Counted from the stretch's first letter, positions 17,489 through 27,210 are shown. The stretch: DNA of 64,000 nt from Pseudomonas sp. UBA5706 (GCF_002419965.1 NZ_DIHC01000039.1:63210-127209), one strand, 5' to 3'. Program-made: numbers and translations. The notes: generated by a model from the letters alone, not told the origin.

Positions 17489-18921
17489 GCCGTAGTGAAA
17501 CTGTCTGGATCGTCGACGACGACCGTTCCATCCGCTGGGTATTGGAAAAGGCCTTGCAGCAAGAAGGCATGACCACGCAAAGCTTCGACAGCGCCGACGG
17601 CGTAATGAGCCGCCTGGCGCGTCAGCAACCGGACGTGATCATCTCCGACATCCGCATGCCGGGCGCCAGCGGCCTGGACCTGTTGGCGCGGATTCGCGAA
17701 CAGCACCCGCGCCTGCCGGTGATCATCATGACCGCCCATTCGGACCTGGACAGTGCCGTAGCCTCGTATCAGGGCGGCGCCTTCGAATACCTGCCCAAAC
17801 CGTTCGACGTCGATGAAGCGGTTTCGCTGGTCAAGCGGGCCAATCAGCACGCCCAGGAACAACAGGGCATGGACGTCGCGCCGACCCTGACCCGTACCCC
17901 GGAAATCATCGGCGAAGCGCCGGCGATGCAGGAAGTGTTTCGCGCCATCGGGCGTTTGAGCCACTCCAACATCACCGTACTGATCAACGGTGAGTCGGGC
18001 ACCGGCAAGGAGCTCGTTGCGCACGCGCTGCATCGCCACAGCCCGCGCTCGGTTTCGCCGTTCATTGCGCTGAATATGGCCGCGATTCCGAAGGATTTGA
18101 TGGAATCGGAGCTGTTCGGCCACGAAAAAGGCGCGTTCACCGGCGCAGCCAACCTGCGTCGCGGTCGGTTCGAACAAGCCGATGGCGGCACGTTGTTCCT
18201 CGATGAAATTGGCGACATGCCTGCCGACACGCAAACGCGTCTGTTGCGCGTGCTGGCGGATGGGGAATTCTACCGGGTAGGCGGCCATGTGCCGGTGAAG
18301 GTGGACGTGCGCATCATCGCCGCGACTCACCAGAATCTGGAAACGCTGGTGCAAGCGGGCAAGTTCCGTGAGGACCTGTTCCACCGCCTGAATGTGATCC
18401 GTATCCACATTCCGCGCATGTCCGACCGTCGCGAAGATATCCCGACCCTGGCCAAGCACTTCCTGAGCCGCGCGGCGCAGGAGTTGGCAGTCGAGCCGAA
18501 GCTGCTCAAGGCCGAAACCGAGGAGTACCTCAAGCATCTGCCCTGGCCGGGTAACGTGCGCCAGCTGGAAAACACCTGCCGCTGGATCACCGTCATGGCT
18601 TCGGGTCGCGAAGTGCACATCAGCGACCTGCCACCCGAGTTGCTCAGCTTGCCGCAGGACGCTGCGCCGGTCACCAACTGGGAACAGGCGTTGCGTCAGT
18701 GGGCCGATCAGGCGCTGGCTCGCGGGCAGTCCAGCCTGCTGGACAGCGCGGTGCCGACCTTCGAACGCATCATGATCGAAACCGCTCTGAAGCATACTGC
18801 CGGCCGCCGCCGCGACGCCGCCGTGCTGCTCGGTTGGGGCCGTAACACCTTGACGCGCAAGATCAAGGAGTTGGGCATGAAGATCGATGGTGGGGACGAT
18901 GATGAGGGGGATGAGGGCTAA
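17485..18921 (+). CDS. ntrC: Nitrogen regulation response regulator NtrC
   Basis: The 478-residue sigma-54 activator switches on nitrogen-scavenging genes when phosphorylated by NtrB. The receiver domain has VWIVDDDRSIRW and VIISDIRMPG with the phospho-Asp near residue 55, and Lys in EYLPKPFD. The AAA+ core has GESGTGKE (Walker A), the intact GAFTGA loop that touches sigma-54, and GGTLFLDEIGD (Walker B). A Fis-type helix-turn-helix closes the protein (AAVLLGWGRNTLTRKIKELG). It overlaps ntrB by ATGA. It is the likely ligand of the sites found upstream of glnA and ntrB. Confidence 0.97.
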   Translation: MSRSETVWIVDDDRSIRWVLEKALQQEGMTTQSFDSADGVMSRLARQQPDVIISDIRMPGASGLDLLARIREQHPRLPVIIMTAHSDLDSAVASYQGGAFEYLPKPFDVDEAVSLVKRANQHAQEQQGMDVAPTLTRTPEIIGEAPAMQEVFRAIGRLSHSNITVLINGESGTGKELVAHALHRHSPRSVSPFIALNMAAIPKDLMESELFGHEKGAFTGAANLRRGRFEQADGGTLFLDEIGDMPADTQTRLLRVLADGEFYRVGGHVPVKVDVRIIAATHQNLETLVQAGKFREDLFHRLNVIRIHIPRMSDRREDIPTLAKHFLSRAAQELAVEPKLLKAETEEYLKHLPWPGNVRQLENTCRWITVMASGREVHISDLPPELLSLPQDAAPVTNWEQALRQWADQALARGQSSLLDSAVPTFERIMIETALKHTAGRRRDAAVLLGWGRNTLTRKIKELGMKIDGGDDDEGDEG

Positions 18922-18948
18922 TCGGTTCTCGCTGAACTCACAGTGATC

Positions 18949-19039
18949 TGTGGGAGCGTCTGGCGGTTACGACGGTGGCAATGGCGGTGTGTCAGGTCGA
19001 CCCCCTTCGCCACCGTCGTTACCTGCGCAAGCTCCCTCA
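18949..19039. repeat. Inverted REP pair after ntrC
   Basis: TGTGGGAGCGTCTGGCGGTT (from 18949) through ACGACGGTGGC is mirrored by GCCACCGTCGTTACCTGCGC and AAGCTCCCTC (19008-19039). The doublet separates the convergent ntrC and aldo/keto reductase genes. No T-rich terminator is seen there, so the hairpin may also stop transcription. Confidence 0.6.
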
Positions 19040-19066
19040 GATTCAGCGTTCCAGGTTTATCTGGCG

Positions 19067-20104
19067 TCACTCAGCCGACGATGGCTTTTCCCAGAGGTTG
19101 ATGCCGCCTTCCACTGCGAACCGATCGATCTCGGCCAGTTCTTCCTGGCTGAACGCCAGGTTATCCAGCGCGCCGACGTTTTCGATGATCTGTTCAGGAC
19201 GGCTCGCGCCAATCAAGGCAGACGTGACACGCGGATCCCGCAGGGTCCAGGCCAGCGCCATTTGTGCGAGGCTTTGACCACGACGCTTGGCGATCTCGTT
19301 CAGCGCACGCACGTGCTCGATATTCTGCTCGGACAAGTGCGACGCCTGCAGCGAGCCACCACCGGGACGATTGATCCGCGCGTCCCTGGGAACGCCGTTC
19401 AGGTATTTGTCCGACAGCAGCCCCTGGGCCAGCGCAGTGAATGCGATGACACCTGACCCCAACTCGTCGGTGGTGTCCAACAGGTCTTTTTCGACCCAGC
19501 GATTGAGCAGGTTGTAAGCCGGCTGATGAATCAGCAGCGGCACCTTCCACGCTTTCAACAAGCCTGCGATCTCACGGGTCTTGGCCCCTGAATACGAAGA
19601 GATTCCGATGTACAGCGCCTTACCCTGTTGCACGGCAGTCGCCAGCGCGCCTGCGGTTTCTTCCAACGGCGTGTCCGGGTCGAAGCGATGCGAATAGAAA
19701 ATATCCACATAGTCCAGGCCCATGCGCTGCAGGCTTTGATCGAGACTGGCCAGCACGTATTTACGCGAACCACCGCCCTGGCCATACGGGCCGGGCCACA
19801 TGTCCCAGCCCGCCTTGGTGGAGATGATCAACTCGTCGCGGTACTGCTGGAAGTCTTCACGCAGCAGGCGCCCGAAGTTGACCTCGGCGCTGCCATAGGG
19901 CGGGCCGTAGTTGTTGGCCAGATCAAAGTGGTTGATACCCAGATCGAACGCCGTGCGCAGCATCGCGCGCTGTGTATCCAGCGGTGTGCTGTCGCCAAAG
20001 TTGTGCCATAGGCCCATCGACAGGGCGGGCAGCACCAGACCGCTACGGCCCACGCGGCGATACGGAACGCGTTCATAACGGTTTTCGGCAGCGATGTAGG
20101 TCAT
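19067..20104 (-). CDS. Aldo/keto reductase, YghZ/GprA (L-glyceraldehyde-3-phosphate reductase) type
   Basis: The 345-residue NADPH-dependent enzyme belongs to the AKR14-like branch that detoxifies L-glyceraldehyde 3-phosphate and methylglyoxal. Features are FDLANNYGPPYGSAEVNFG (catalytic Asp and Tyr), STKAGWDMWPGPYG (catalytic Lys), FYSHRFDPDTP (catalytic His) and the C-terminal cofactor segment ALIGASRPEQI. The MWPGPYGQGGGSRKY segment is characteristic of YghZ. The length fits (346 in E. coli). The exact substrate is inferred from similarity only. Confidence 0.88.
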   Translation of the reverse strand: MTYIAAENRYERVPYRRVGRSGLVLPALSMGLWHNFGDSTPLDTQRAMLRTAFDLGINHFDLANNYGPPYGSAEVNFGRLLREDFQQYRDELIISTKAGWDMWPGPYGQGGGSRKYVLASLDQSLQRMGLDYVDIFYSHRFDPDTPLEETAGALATAVQQGKALYIGISSYSGAKTREIAGLLKAWKVPLLIHQPAYNLLNRWVEKDLLDTTDELGSGVIAFTALAQGLLSDKYLNGVPRDARINRPGGGSLQASHLSEQNIEHVRALNEIAKRRGQSLAQMALAWTLRDPRVTSALIGASRPEQIIENVGALDNLAFSQEELAEIDRFAVEGGINLWEKPSSAE

Positions 20105-20192
20105 TCAATCCTCTCTTTCTTGTCTGAATGGCAGATAACGAAGCCCTTGCGAGACTACTCGCATTCGAAATTCCTCGCATAGGCGCAGTGAG

Positions 20193-22187
20193 CTAGCGCA
20201 CCAAATGCAAAAACTGCATGTGCCGCTCGTACTGGTCGAGGATGTCGTTGATCACCTGCTCCTTGGTATAGCCCACCAGGTCGTAATCCTGACTGCCCTC
20301 GCTCAGGTGCACCTCGGCCCGGTAATAGCGCCTGTTGTTCAGTTGTTTGGAGCCCATGCCCGCGCGGGCAAAGGACGGCGTGAAATAACCACGCATGGTC
20401 ACCTGGTAGATGAAAGGTCGCTCTTCACCGTGGCCGATTTCCAGCCCGACCGTGTGATTGGACGGATCAGGTTGTGTGACCACGTTCAGGCCTTTTTCGA
20501 CGAACACCGCAGTGACGTCTTCGATGGCCGGGCGCACGGTCTGATCGAGGAAGCGATACACCTCATCGCGGGACGGGAAATGCACCGCCTGACTCAGACG
20601 CTGACGCCAGCCTCCTCGACGCGCCCCGGAAACCGGCGCCAATGAATAGAGCTGTGCGATCTGGCGCTGCGACTCCATGTAGAACGCCTTGTGCAGGCCC
20701 CACATCATGGTCAGCAGAATCAGCGAGAACGGCAGCGACGTCAGCACCACGGCCGACTTCAGCGCATCGATGCTCCCCGAAAACAGCAGCCCGCTGGTGA
20801 TCAGCGCCGTCATCACGCCCCAGAACACGCGTAGCCATTTGGGACCGTCCTCGTCCGGGCTGCCGCCCTTGGCCGAAAGGGTCGACAGCACCACCGTGCC
20901 GGAATCCGCCGAGGTTACGAAAAACACGAAGCTGATGAACACCGTGACCGCAATGACGGTTTTGCTCCACGGATAGTTTTGCAACATCAGGTAGAGGGTC
21001 ATGGACGGGTCGTCGATGGCCGATTGTCCCAATGCCGCCATGCCGTGGTTGAGCACCAGGTCGATGGCGCTGTTGCCAAAGATCGACATCCACGCCAGGG
21101 TGAAGCCCAAGGGAATCAACAGCACGCCGCAGACGAACTCACGAATGGTGCGGCCTCGGGAAATGCGCGCAATGAACAGTCCGACGAAAGGCGACCAGGC
21201 AATCCACCAGGCCCAATAGAACACCGTCCAGCCGCCCAGCCAGTCACTCGGGCCGTCGTAGGCATAGACGTCGAAACTCTTGGTCGGCAGCGCGCCGAGG
21301 TAATCGCCGATGTTTTGCACCAAGGTGTTAAGCAGATGCTGCGTGGGCCCGGCAAACAGCACGAACAGCAGCAGCGCGCAGGCCAGCAGCATGTTGATGT
21401 CGGACATCACCCGCACGCCTTTGTCGACGCCTGCCACAGCCACGAGGATCGCGGCGCCCATCATCAACGTGATGAGCCCGACCTGAATCCAGTGTGTGTG
21501 CGCGACGCCGAACAGGTAATCCAGACCAGCGTTCAGGTGCAGTACACCGAACCCCATGTCGGCACCCAGGCCGAAGATGGTGGCAATGATGCCGAAGCCG
21601 TCAACCGCGTATCCGATAGGGCCGTTGATGCGCTTACCGATCAACGGGTAAAGCGCAGAACGCAGTGCCAATGGCAGGTTGTGCCGGTAGGCGAAATAGG
21701 CCAATGCCATGCCGACAAAAGCGAAGACGCCCCAGCCGTGCAGACCCCAGTGCAGAAACAGCAACTGCATGGCCTGACGCGCCGACGCGGTGGTGCCGCC
21801 CTCGCCCTGCGGCGGTTGCAGCATGTGGGTCAGTGGCTCGGAGACACAGAAGAAGAACAGCGTGATGCTGATCCCCGCAGCGAACAGCATGCCGGCCCAT
21901 GACAGGTAGCTGAACTCGGGTTCGTCGTGGTCGGCGCCAAGCTTGATCTTGCCGTACCCGGACAGGGCCGTGACGACCACGAACACCAGATACAGGGTCA
22001 TGGCCAGCATGTAGTACCAGCCAACGGTATTGGCCGCCCAGTTCTGCGCGGCAAGCAACCATTGGCCGGACGCTTCGGGGAAGCTGATGACGACCAGTCC
22101 GAAAATCAGAATGAAGCTGGCGGCGAAGTAAAAGACGGGAGCGTTCATACGCACAGGCGCGCTGTTTTGCGCGCTTGCAGCGCTCAC
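20193..22187 (-). CDS. betT: BCCT family choline/betaine transporter BetT
   Basis: The 664-residue protein has the twelve-helix BCCT core followed by the long soluble C-terminal domain (about 150 residues) typical of osmotically regulated BetT. The BCCT signature is clear: FFCVSEPLTH, LHWGLHGWGVF, WTVFYWAWWIAWSPFVGLF with the conserved Trp-rich helix, and SADSGTVVLSTL. The C-terminal domain ends in ILDQYERHMQFLHLVR. GTG at 22187 (giving SAASAQNSAP) was chosen; an upstream in-frame GTG at 22226 lacks a ribosome site. A BetI-type operator lies 99 bases upstream, which supports choline as substrate. Confidence 0.87.
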   Translation of the reverse strand: MSAASAQNSAPVRMNAPVFYFAASFILIFGLVVISFPEASGQWLLAAQNWAANTVGWYYMLAMTLYLVFVVVTALSGYGKIKLGADHDEPEFSYLSWAGMLFAAGISITLFFFCVSEPLTHMLQPPQGEGGTTASARQAMQLLFLHWGLHGWGVFAFVGMALAYFAYRHNLPLALRSALYPLIGKRINGPIGYAVDGFGIIATIFGLGADMGFGVLHLNAGLDYLFGVAHTHWIQVGLITLMMGAAILVAVAGVDKGVRVMSDINMLLACALLLFVLFAGPTQHLLNTLVQNIGDYLGALPTKSFDVYAYDGPSDWLGGWTVFYWAWWIAWSPFVGLFIARISRGRTIREFVCGVLLIPLGFTLAWMSIFGNSAIDLVLNHGMAALGQSAIDDPSMTLYLMLQNYPWSKTVIAVTVFISFVFFVTSADSGTVVLSTLSAKGGSPDEDGPKWLRVFWGVMTALITSGLLFSGSIDALKSAVVLTSLPFSLILLTMMWGLHKAFYMESQRQIAQLYSLAPVSGARRGGWRQRLSQAVHFPSRDEVYRFLDQTVRPAIEDVTAVFVEKGLNVVTQPDPSNHTVGLEIGHGEERPFIYQVTMRGYFTPSFARAGMGSKQLNNRRYYRAEVHLSEGSQDYDLVGYTKEQVINDILDQYERHMQFLHLVR

Positions 22188-22285
22188 GCGGATACCGCCC
22201 TGAGGGGAGTGAAAACGTTCATGCACAGCGGATACGGCAAGGGTAGGCCTCCTGTTTTGAGCGGGCAGCGAACCACCGGTTTAAC

Positions 22286-22305
22286 TTGATTGAACGTTCA
22301 ATTAA
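22286..22305. promoter_or_regulatory. BetI-type operator upstream of betT
   Basis: TTGATTGAACGTTCAATTAA is a near-perfect palindrome centred on GAACGTTC and matches the known BetI box (TTGATTGgACGTTCAATAtAA-like). BetI represses choline genes until choline or betaine aldehyde is present. Confidence 0.75.
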
Positions 22306-22431
22306 AACATGGAAAGGGGGTGAAGAACCAACCGCAGGTCCTTGGACACCGGCTCAAGCGAGGCTATGACGCGCCCTCGAAGGTGTTGGTTCCGGGGCTT
22401 TGAGAGGGATTGGAGGGGCGGATAAAAAACT

Positions 22432-22498
22432 GTTGCAGTACGGCTCGCCAGCGGTAGCGATTATAAGATTGCTGCCGCCGGTGAGCCGTGTTGCTACA
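22432..22498. repeat. Inverted repeat (REP-like) downstream of epsC
   Basis: GTTGCAGTACGGCTCGCCAG (from 22432) through CGGTAGC is mirrored by GCTGCCGCCGGTGAGCCGTG and TTGCTAC (22471-22497). It belongs to the TGTAGC...GGCTACAG class also found at 32.9 and 50.0 kb. The rest of 22306-22553 shows no gene. Confidence 0.55.
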
Positions 22499-22553
22499 GA
22501 GTCTGTGTACATGGCATCGAGCTCCGTAGGAGCCCGGTGCGGTAAGCGGTCAG

Positions 22554-23516
22554 TTACTTCTGCGTCCCGTCATCGTGCTGCAGGCTGGCCTGGTTCACGT
22601 TGCTGTCCGGTGGCACGCTGCGGGTCAGCCAGACGTTACCGCCGATGGTCGATCCCTTGCCAATGGTGATGCGCCCCAAAATGGTCGCGCCTGCATAAAT
22701 CACCACGTCGTCTTCGACGATCGGATGGCGAGCATGACCTTTTTGCAACTGCCCGTCCTCGTCCGCCGGGAAGCGTTTTGCTCCAAGAGTCACGGCCTGA
22801 TAAATCCTTACGCGCTCCCCAATGATCGCCGTTTCGCCGATGACCACACCGGTGCCGTGATCGATGAAGAAGCTCAGGCCGATCTGCGCGCCAGGATGGA
22901 TGTCGATGCCGGTGGCCGAGTGCGCCAGCTCCGAACTGATTCGCGCCAGCAGCGGCAGGCCATTGTTGTAAAGATGATGGGCCAGACGATGATGAATGAC
23001 TGCGAGAATCCCTGGATAGCACAGCAGCACCTCATCGACACTGCGCGCCGCCGGGTCGCCCTGATAGGCCGCCAGTACGTCGGTATCGAGGATGCGCCGG
23101 ATGTTCGGTAGTGCGCTGGCGAAGTCCTGAATCAGCCGCTCGGCGTGCACGTCGGCGCAGGTCGCGTCCTCCCCGCGCTGGCGGGCGACGTAACGCAGTT
23201 CGAGCCGCGCCTGATCCAGCAGCGAGTTCAGGGCAACGTCCAGGGTGTGGCCGACGTAGAAGTCTTCGCTCTCTTCGCGCAGGTCCACTGGCCCCAGGCG
23301 CATGGGGAACAGCGCACCGCCCAAGGCCTCAAGAATGTCGCGCATGGCCTCGCGGGAAGGCAGCTCACGACCGCCTTTCTCACCACTGACACGACCATTG
23401 CGCGTGCGCCAGTCATCACGCGCGGCGCGCAACTCACCCACGATCCGCTGCAATTGCCAATGGCCGGTCAGTCCCTCGGCACAGTCTTGCGGCGACAGTT
23501 CGGGAATAGTGCTCAC
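22554..23516 (-). CDS. epsC: Serine O-acetyltransferase EpsC
   Basis: The 320-residue enzyme acetylates serine, the first step of cysteine synthesis. The N-terminal helical half (residues 1-175) is typical of the long EpsC branch. The left-handed beta-helix starts near HSATGIDIHPGAQIG and holds FFIDHGTGVVIGETAIIG, with catalytic His and Asp, then the VTLGAKRFP loop and GATILGRITIGKGSTIGG. Translation starts with GTG, preceded by GAGGAG. It is divergent from D-cysteine desulfhydrase, placing synthesis and breakdown of cysteine side by side. Confidence 0.93.
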   Translation of the reverse strand: MSTIPELSPQDCAEGLTGHWQLQRIVGELRAARDDWRTRNGRVSGEKGGRELPSREAMRDILEALGGALFPMRLGPVDLREESEDFYVGHTLDVALNSLLDQARLELRYVARQRGEDATCADVHAERLIQDFASALPNIRRILDTDVLAAYQGDPAARSVDEVLLCYPGILAVIHHRLAHHLYNNGLPLLARISSELAHSATGIDIHPGAQIGLSFFIDHGTGVVIGETAIIGERVRIYQAVTLGAKRFPADEDGQLQKGHARHPIVEDDVVIYAGATILGRITIGKGSTIGGNVWLTRSVPPDSNVNQASLQHDDGTQK

Positions 23517-23714
23517 GCAGGTTTCTCCTCAGTTCAACGGCTCGTCAGGCTGGACATGGCCGAAGGCCAAGCCACTCTACGGCAAACATTTGCCGCAAAA
23601 AAATAACTATTTTTGTGAGCCTATACCCGATTCGTTAAGTAAACCCTCCAGTTGCCCTGTCGGAATCGTCTACCTATAGTCCAGCGACTCACTTGCGGAT
23701 GTACCGATATCACC

Positions 23715-24716
23715 ATGATCAAACAACAGCTTGAACGTTTTGACCGCCTGCAACTGCTGGGTGCTCCAACGCCGCTGGAGAAACTCGAACGCCTATCGAC
23801 ATGGGCCGGTCGGGATATTTATGTCAAACGCGACGACATCACTCCGTTGGCCATGGGTGGCAACAAGTTGCGCAAGCTCGAATACCTGGCGGCGGATGCG
23901 CTGGCCCAAGGTGCTGACACGCTGATCACCGCCGGCGCTATCCAGTCCAACCACGTGCGCCAGACAGCCGCGCTGGCTGCAAAACTGGGACTGGGCTGCG
24001 TCGCGCTGCTGGAAAACCCGATCAACACCGAAGACCGCAATTACCTGGGCAATGGCAATCGACTGCTGCTGGACCTGTTCGACGCCAGGGTTGAGCAGGT
24101 GGAAAACCTCGATAACGCCGATGAGCAGCTTCAAGCCCTGGCCGCGCGTTTAAGTGCGAGCGGCAAAAAGCCGTATCTGGTGCCGATCGGGGGCTCCAGC
24201 CCCGTTGGCGCACTGGGTTATGTGCGTGCGGGTTTCGAGTTGGCCGAGCAGATTCAGCAAAGCGGCGTGCAATTCGCCGCAGTCGTGCTGGCTTCAGGCA
24301 GCGCGGGCACTCACAGCGGTCTTGCCCTGGCACTGGCCGAAGCATTGCCGCAATTGCCGGTGATCGGCGTGACCGTATCGCGCCCGGAAGAAACTCAGGC
24401 GCCAAAGGTGCTGGGGCTGGCCGAACGCACTGCCGAGCTGCTCGGTGAACCAATGCCCACGGCCTTCAAGGTGAGCCTGTGGGACGAATATTATGGTCCA
24501 CGCTATGGCGAACCGAACGCGGGCACCTTGTCAGCGATCAAACTGGTCGCAAGCCAGGAGGGCTTGCTGCTGGACCCGGTGTACACCGGCAAGGCAATGG
24601 CCGGGCTGCTGGATGGAATCGGTCGGCAACGCGTGGACGATGGCCCGATCATCTTTCTGCACACCGGCGGCGCTCCGGCGTTATTCGCCTACCCGGATGT
24701 CTTTTCACGCCAGTGA
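23715..24716 (+). CDS. dcyD: D-cysteine desulfhydrase
   Basis: The 333-residue PLP enzyme of the tryptophan synthase beta fold splits D-cysteine into pyruvate, sulfide and ammonia. The cofactor Lys is in GGNKLRKLEY near residue 51, after IYVKRDDITPLAM. SNHVRQTAALAAKLGLG and the phosphate loop SGSAGTHSGLAL follow, and the protein ends in FLHTGGAPALFAYPD. E. coli DcyD has 328 residues. It lies just before the cystine importer genes, as in enterobacteria (dcyD with tcyJ, tcyL, tcyN), which strengthens the name. Related ACC deaminase is less likely given this context. Confidence 0.88.
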   Translation: MIKQQLERFDRLQLLGAPTPLEKLERLSTWAGRDIYVKRDDITPLAMGGNKLRKLEYLAADALAQGADTLITAGAIQSNHVRQTAALAAKLGLGCVALLENPINTEDRNYLGNGNRLLLDLFDARVEQVENLDNADEQLQALAARLSASGKKPYLVPIGGSSPVGALGYVRAGFELAEQIQQSGVQFAAVVLASGSAGTHSGLALALAEALPQLPVIGVTVSRPEETQAPKVLGLAERTAELLGEPMPTAFKVSLWDEYYGPRYGEPNAGTLSAIKLVASQEGLLLDPVYTGKAMAGLLDGIGRQRVDDGPIIFLHTGGAPALFAYPDVFSRQ

Positions 24717-24980
24717 TTGGCGCGGGGTTTGACAGCAAGAGACGGCGCCACACGTTGCTCTGGCGATACCCCGTCAAGCAACGGCTGGGCATATACAAAA
24801 ACCAACTAACGGATTCATTTTTTATTATTTTTAATCCTAAACAACTGCTTTTATGATCGCTGCCAGCAGCCGCAGCGCTATCCGGCAGAGCACTGAAAAA
24901 GCTGGATAAAGCTGCGATGCCACAGTAGTTTCGTCAGGTCTGAAGCTTGCCTGACACTCCAATTAGAACAGGGGACTCAC

Positions 24981-25778
24981 ATGAATATGTCTGCAATCCG
25001 CCGCACCTTCCTGCTGTCGGCATTCAGCCTGGTGCTCGGCACCGGTCTGGTCACCCATGCCGTCGCTGGTGATCAACTGGAAACCATCAAAAAGAACGGC
25101 ACCCTCAATGTCGGCCTGGAAGGCACCTACCCGCCTTTCAGCTTCGTGGGCGAGGACGGCAAGCTGACCGGTTTCGAGGTCGAATTTTCCGAGGCCCTGG
25201 CCAAGGAGCTGGGCGTAAAGGTCAAGCTGACTGCAACGCCATGGGCAGGCATCCTTGCGGCGCTGGAATCCAAGCGTCTGGACGTCGTCGTCAACCAAGT
25301 GACCATTTCCGACGAGCGCAAGAAGAAATACGACTTTTCGGAACCCTATACCGTGTCCGGCATTCAAGCCCTGGTACAGACCAAGGATGCTGGCGTGATC
25401 AAGACGGCTGCCGACCTGAAGGGCAAAAAAGTCGGTGTTGGCCTAGGGACCAACTACGAACAATGGCTGAAGGCCAACGTTCCTGGCGCCGTCGTCAAAA
25501 CCTACGACGATGATCCGACCAAGTACCAGGATCTGCGCGTGGGCCGCATCGACGCCATCCTGGTCGATCGTCTCGCCGCGCTTGAGCTGATCGCCAAGAC
25601 CAAGGACAAACTGGCCGTTTCCGGGGAACCCTTCTCCCGCCAGGAAGCCGGTATTGCACTGCGCAAGGACGAACCTGAACTGCTGGACGCTCTCAACAAA
25701 GCTATCGACAAACTGCGCACCGATGGCACCCTCGCCAAGCTTTCGCAAAAGTACTTCAAGGCTGACGTGACCAAATGA
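24981..25778 (+). CDS. tcyJ: Cystine ABC transporter, substrate-binding protein TcyJ (FliY)
   Basis: The 265-residue periplasmic protein begins with a signal peptide (FLLSAFSLVLGTGLVTHAVA). The mature part is a family-3 solute-binding protein: GTLNVGLEGTYPPFSFVGED, then FEVEFSEALAKELGV and NQVTISDERKKKYDFSEPY, a typical amino-acid binding signature. It starts the tcyJLN operon after an AT-rich stretch (24808-24850) that may hold a promoter. The stop overlaps tcyL by four bases. A nearby ATG at 24987 is another possible start. Confidence 0.88.
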   Translation: MNMSAIRRTFLLSAFSLVLGTGLVTHAVAGDQLETIKKNGTLNVGLEGTYPPFSFVGEDGKLTGFEVEFSEALAKELGVKVKLTATPWAGILAALESKRLDVVVNQVTISDERKKKYDFSEPYTVSGIQALVQTKDAGVIKTAADLKGKKVGVGLGTNYEQWLKANVPGAVVKTYDDDPTKYQDLRVGRIDAILVDRLAALELIAKTKDKLAVSGEPFSRQEAGIALRKDEPELLDALNKAIDKLRTDGTLAKLSQKYFKADVTK

Positions 25779-26443
25779 TTCCAGAGAGCCTGCAGCTCGC
25801 GCTGGACTCCGCGCCCTTTCTGCTTAAGGGCGCGTATTACACGGTGGGCCTGAGTCTCGGATCGATGTTCTTCGGATTGGTGCTGGGCTTCGGCCTGGCA
25901 CTGATGCGTTTGTCGAAGGTGTGGATCGTCAGTGCCATCGCCCGGGTCTACGTGTCGTTCTTTCGCGGCACGCCCCTGTTGGTTCAGCTGTTCATGATCT
26001 ATTACGGCCTGCCTGATCTGGGCATTGAACTGGATGCCATCAGCGCGGCATTGATTGGCCTTTCGTTGAACATGGCCGCCTATGCCTGCGAAATCCTGCG
26101 CGCCGCCATCGGCGCGGTGGATAAAGGGCAGTGGGAAGCCGCCGCCAGTATCGGCATGACCCGAGCCCAGATCATGCGCCGGGCGATCCTGCCGCAAGCC
26201 GCGCGTACCGCTCTGCCGCCTTTGGGTAACAGCTTCATTTCGCTGGTCAAGGACACGGCGATGGCCGCCACTATTCAGGTGCCGGAAGTGTTCCGTCAGG
26301 CGCAGCTGATTTCGTCGAGGACGCTGGAAGTCTTCACCATGTACCTCACCGTCGCGGTGATCTACTGGGTGCTGTGCAGCGTGCTGGCACATTTCCAGAA
26401 TCGCCTGGAAGCACGGGCCAACCGCCACGATGTGGAGTCCTGA
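25775..26443 (+). CDS. tcyL: Cystine ABC transporter, permease TcyL
   Basis: The 222-residue inner-membrane protein has about five helices of the polar amino-acid HisM type. The ATPase-contact EAA motif is EAAASIGMTRAQIMRRAILPQA, near residues 125-147, and FFRGTPLLVQLFMIYYGLP is also typical. It overlaps the binding protein gene by four bases and is four bases before the ATPase gene. Confidence 0.9.
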   Translation: MIPESLQLALDSAPFLLKGAYYTVGLSLGSMFFGLVLGFGLALMRLSKVWIVSAIARVYVSFFRGTPLLVQLFMIYYGLPDLGIELDAISAALIGLSLNMAAYACEILRAAIGAVDKGQWEAAASIGMTRAQIMRRAILPQAARTALPPLGNSFISLVKDTAMAATIQVPEVFRQAQLISSRTLEVFTMYLTVAVIYWVLCSVLAHFQNRLEARANRHDVES

Positions 26444-26446
26444 AGC

Positions 26447-27190
26447 ATGATCACGGTTGAAAAACTGACCAAGCAATTCAAGGGCAATGAAGTGCTCAAG
26501 GGCATTGACCTGAAGGTCGAGCCAGGCGAAGTGGTCGCTATCATCGGCCCCAGCGGTTCCGGCAAAACCACGTTCCTGCGCTGCCTGAACTTTCTCGAGG
26601 AACCCACCAGCGGCAGCATCGTCGTCGGCGACATCAGGATCGACGGCAGCCGGCCACTGAGCCAACAACAGGGCTTGATCCGCCAACTGCGCCAACACGT
26701 GGGTTTCGTGTTCCAGAACTTCAACCTGTTTCCCCATCGCACGGCGCTGGAAAACGTCATCGAAGGCCCAACTGTGGTCAAGAAGATGCCACGCGGACAG
26801 GCCATCGAGTTGGGACGCACGCTGCTGGCCAAGGTCGGCCTTGCCGGCAAGGAAGACGCTTATCCGCGTCGCTTGTCCGGTGGGCAGCAGCAGCGGGTTG
26901 CGATCGCCAGAGCTTTGGCGATGGAGCCGGAGGTCATTCTGTTCGATGAACCGACCTCGGCGCTTGACCCCGAATTGGTCGGCGAAGTGCTTAACGCCAT
27001 CCGCGCACTGGCCGAAGAAAAACGCACGATGGTCATCGTCACCCACGAAATGAAATTCGCCCGGGATGTGGCCAACCGTGTGGTATTCATCGATAAGGGT
27101 GTGATCGTGGAACAGGGCGACGCCAAGGAGCTGTTCGCCAACCCCAAGGAAGAGCGCACTCGTCAGTTTCTGGAACGCAGCAGGAACTAA
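26447..27190 (+). CDS. tcyN: Cystine ABC transporter, ATPase TcyN
   Basis: The 247-residue ATPase powers the cystine importer. Walker A is GPSGSGKTTFLR near residue 33, the Q loop FVFQNFNLFPH, the signature LSGGQQQRVAIARAL and Walker B VILFDEPTSALDPE. The H loop His is in VTHEMKF. The gene closes the operon and is followed 20 bases later by a terminator. Confidence 0.93.
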   Translation: MITVEKLTKQFKGNEVLKGIDLKVEPGEVVAIIGPSGSGKTTFLRCLNFLEEPTSGSIVVGDIRIDGSRPLSQQQGLIRQLRQHVGFVFQNFNLFPHRTALENVIEGPTVVKKMPRGQAIELGRTLLAKVGLAGKEDAYPRRLSGGQQQRVAIARALAMEPEVILFDEPTSALDPELVGEVLNAIRALAEEKRTMVIVTHEMKFARDVANRVVFIDKGVIVEQGDAKELFANPKEERTRQFLERSRN

Positions 27191-27210
27191 TCCTACAACT
27201 TGCGTGTAAT

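Noticed and set aside
17395..18795. A 466-codon frame antisense to ntrC
   Set aside because: NtrC motifs on the plus strand leave no doubt; the antisense product has no domain.
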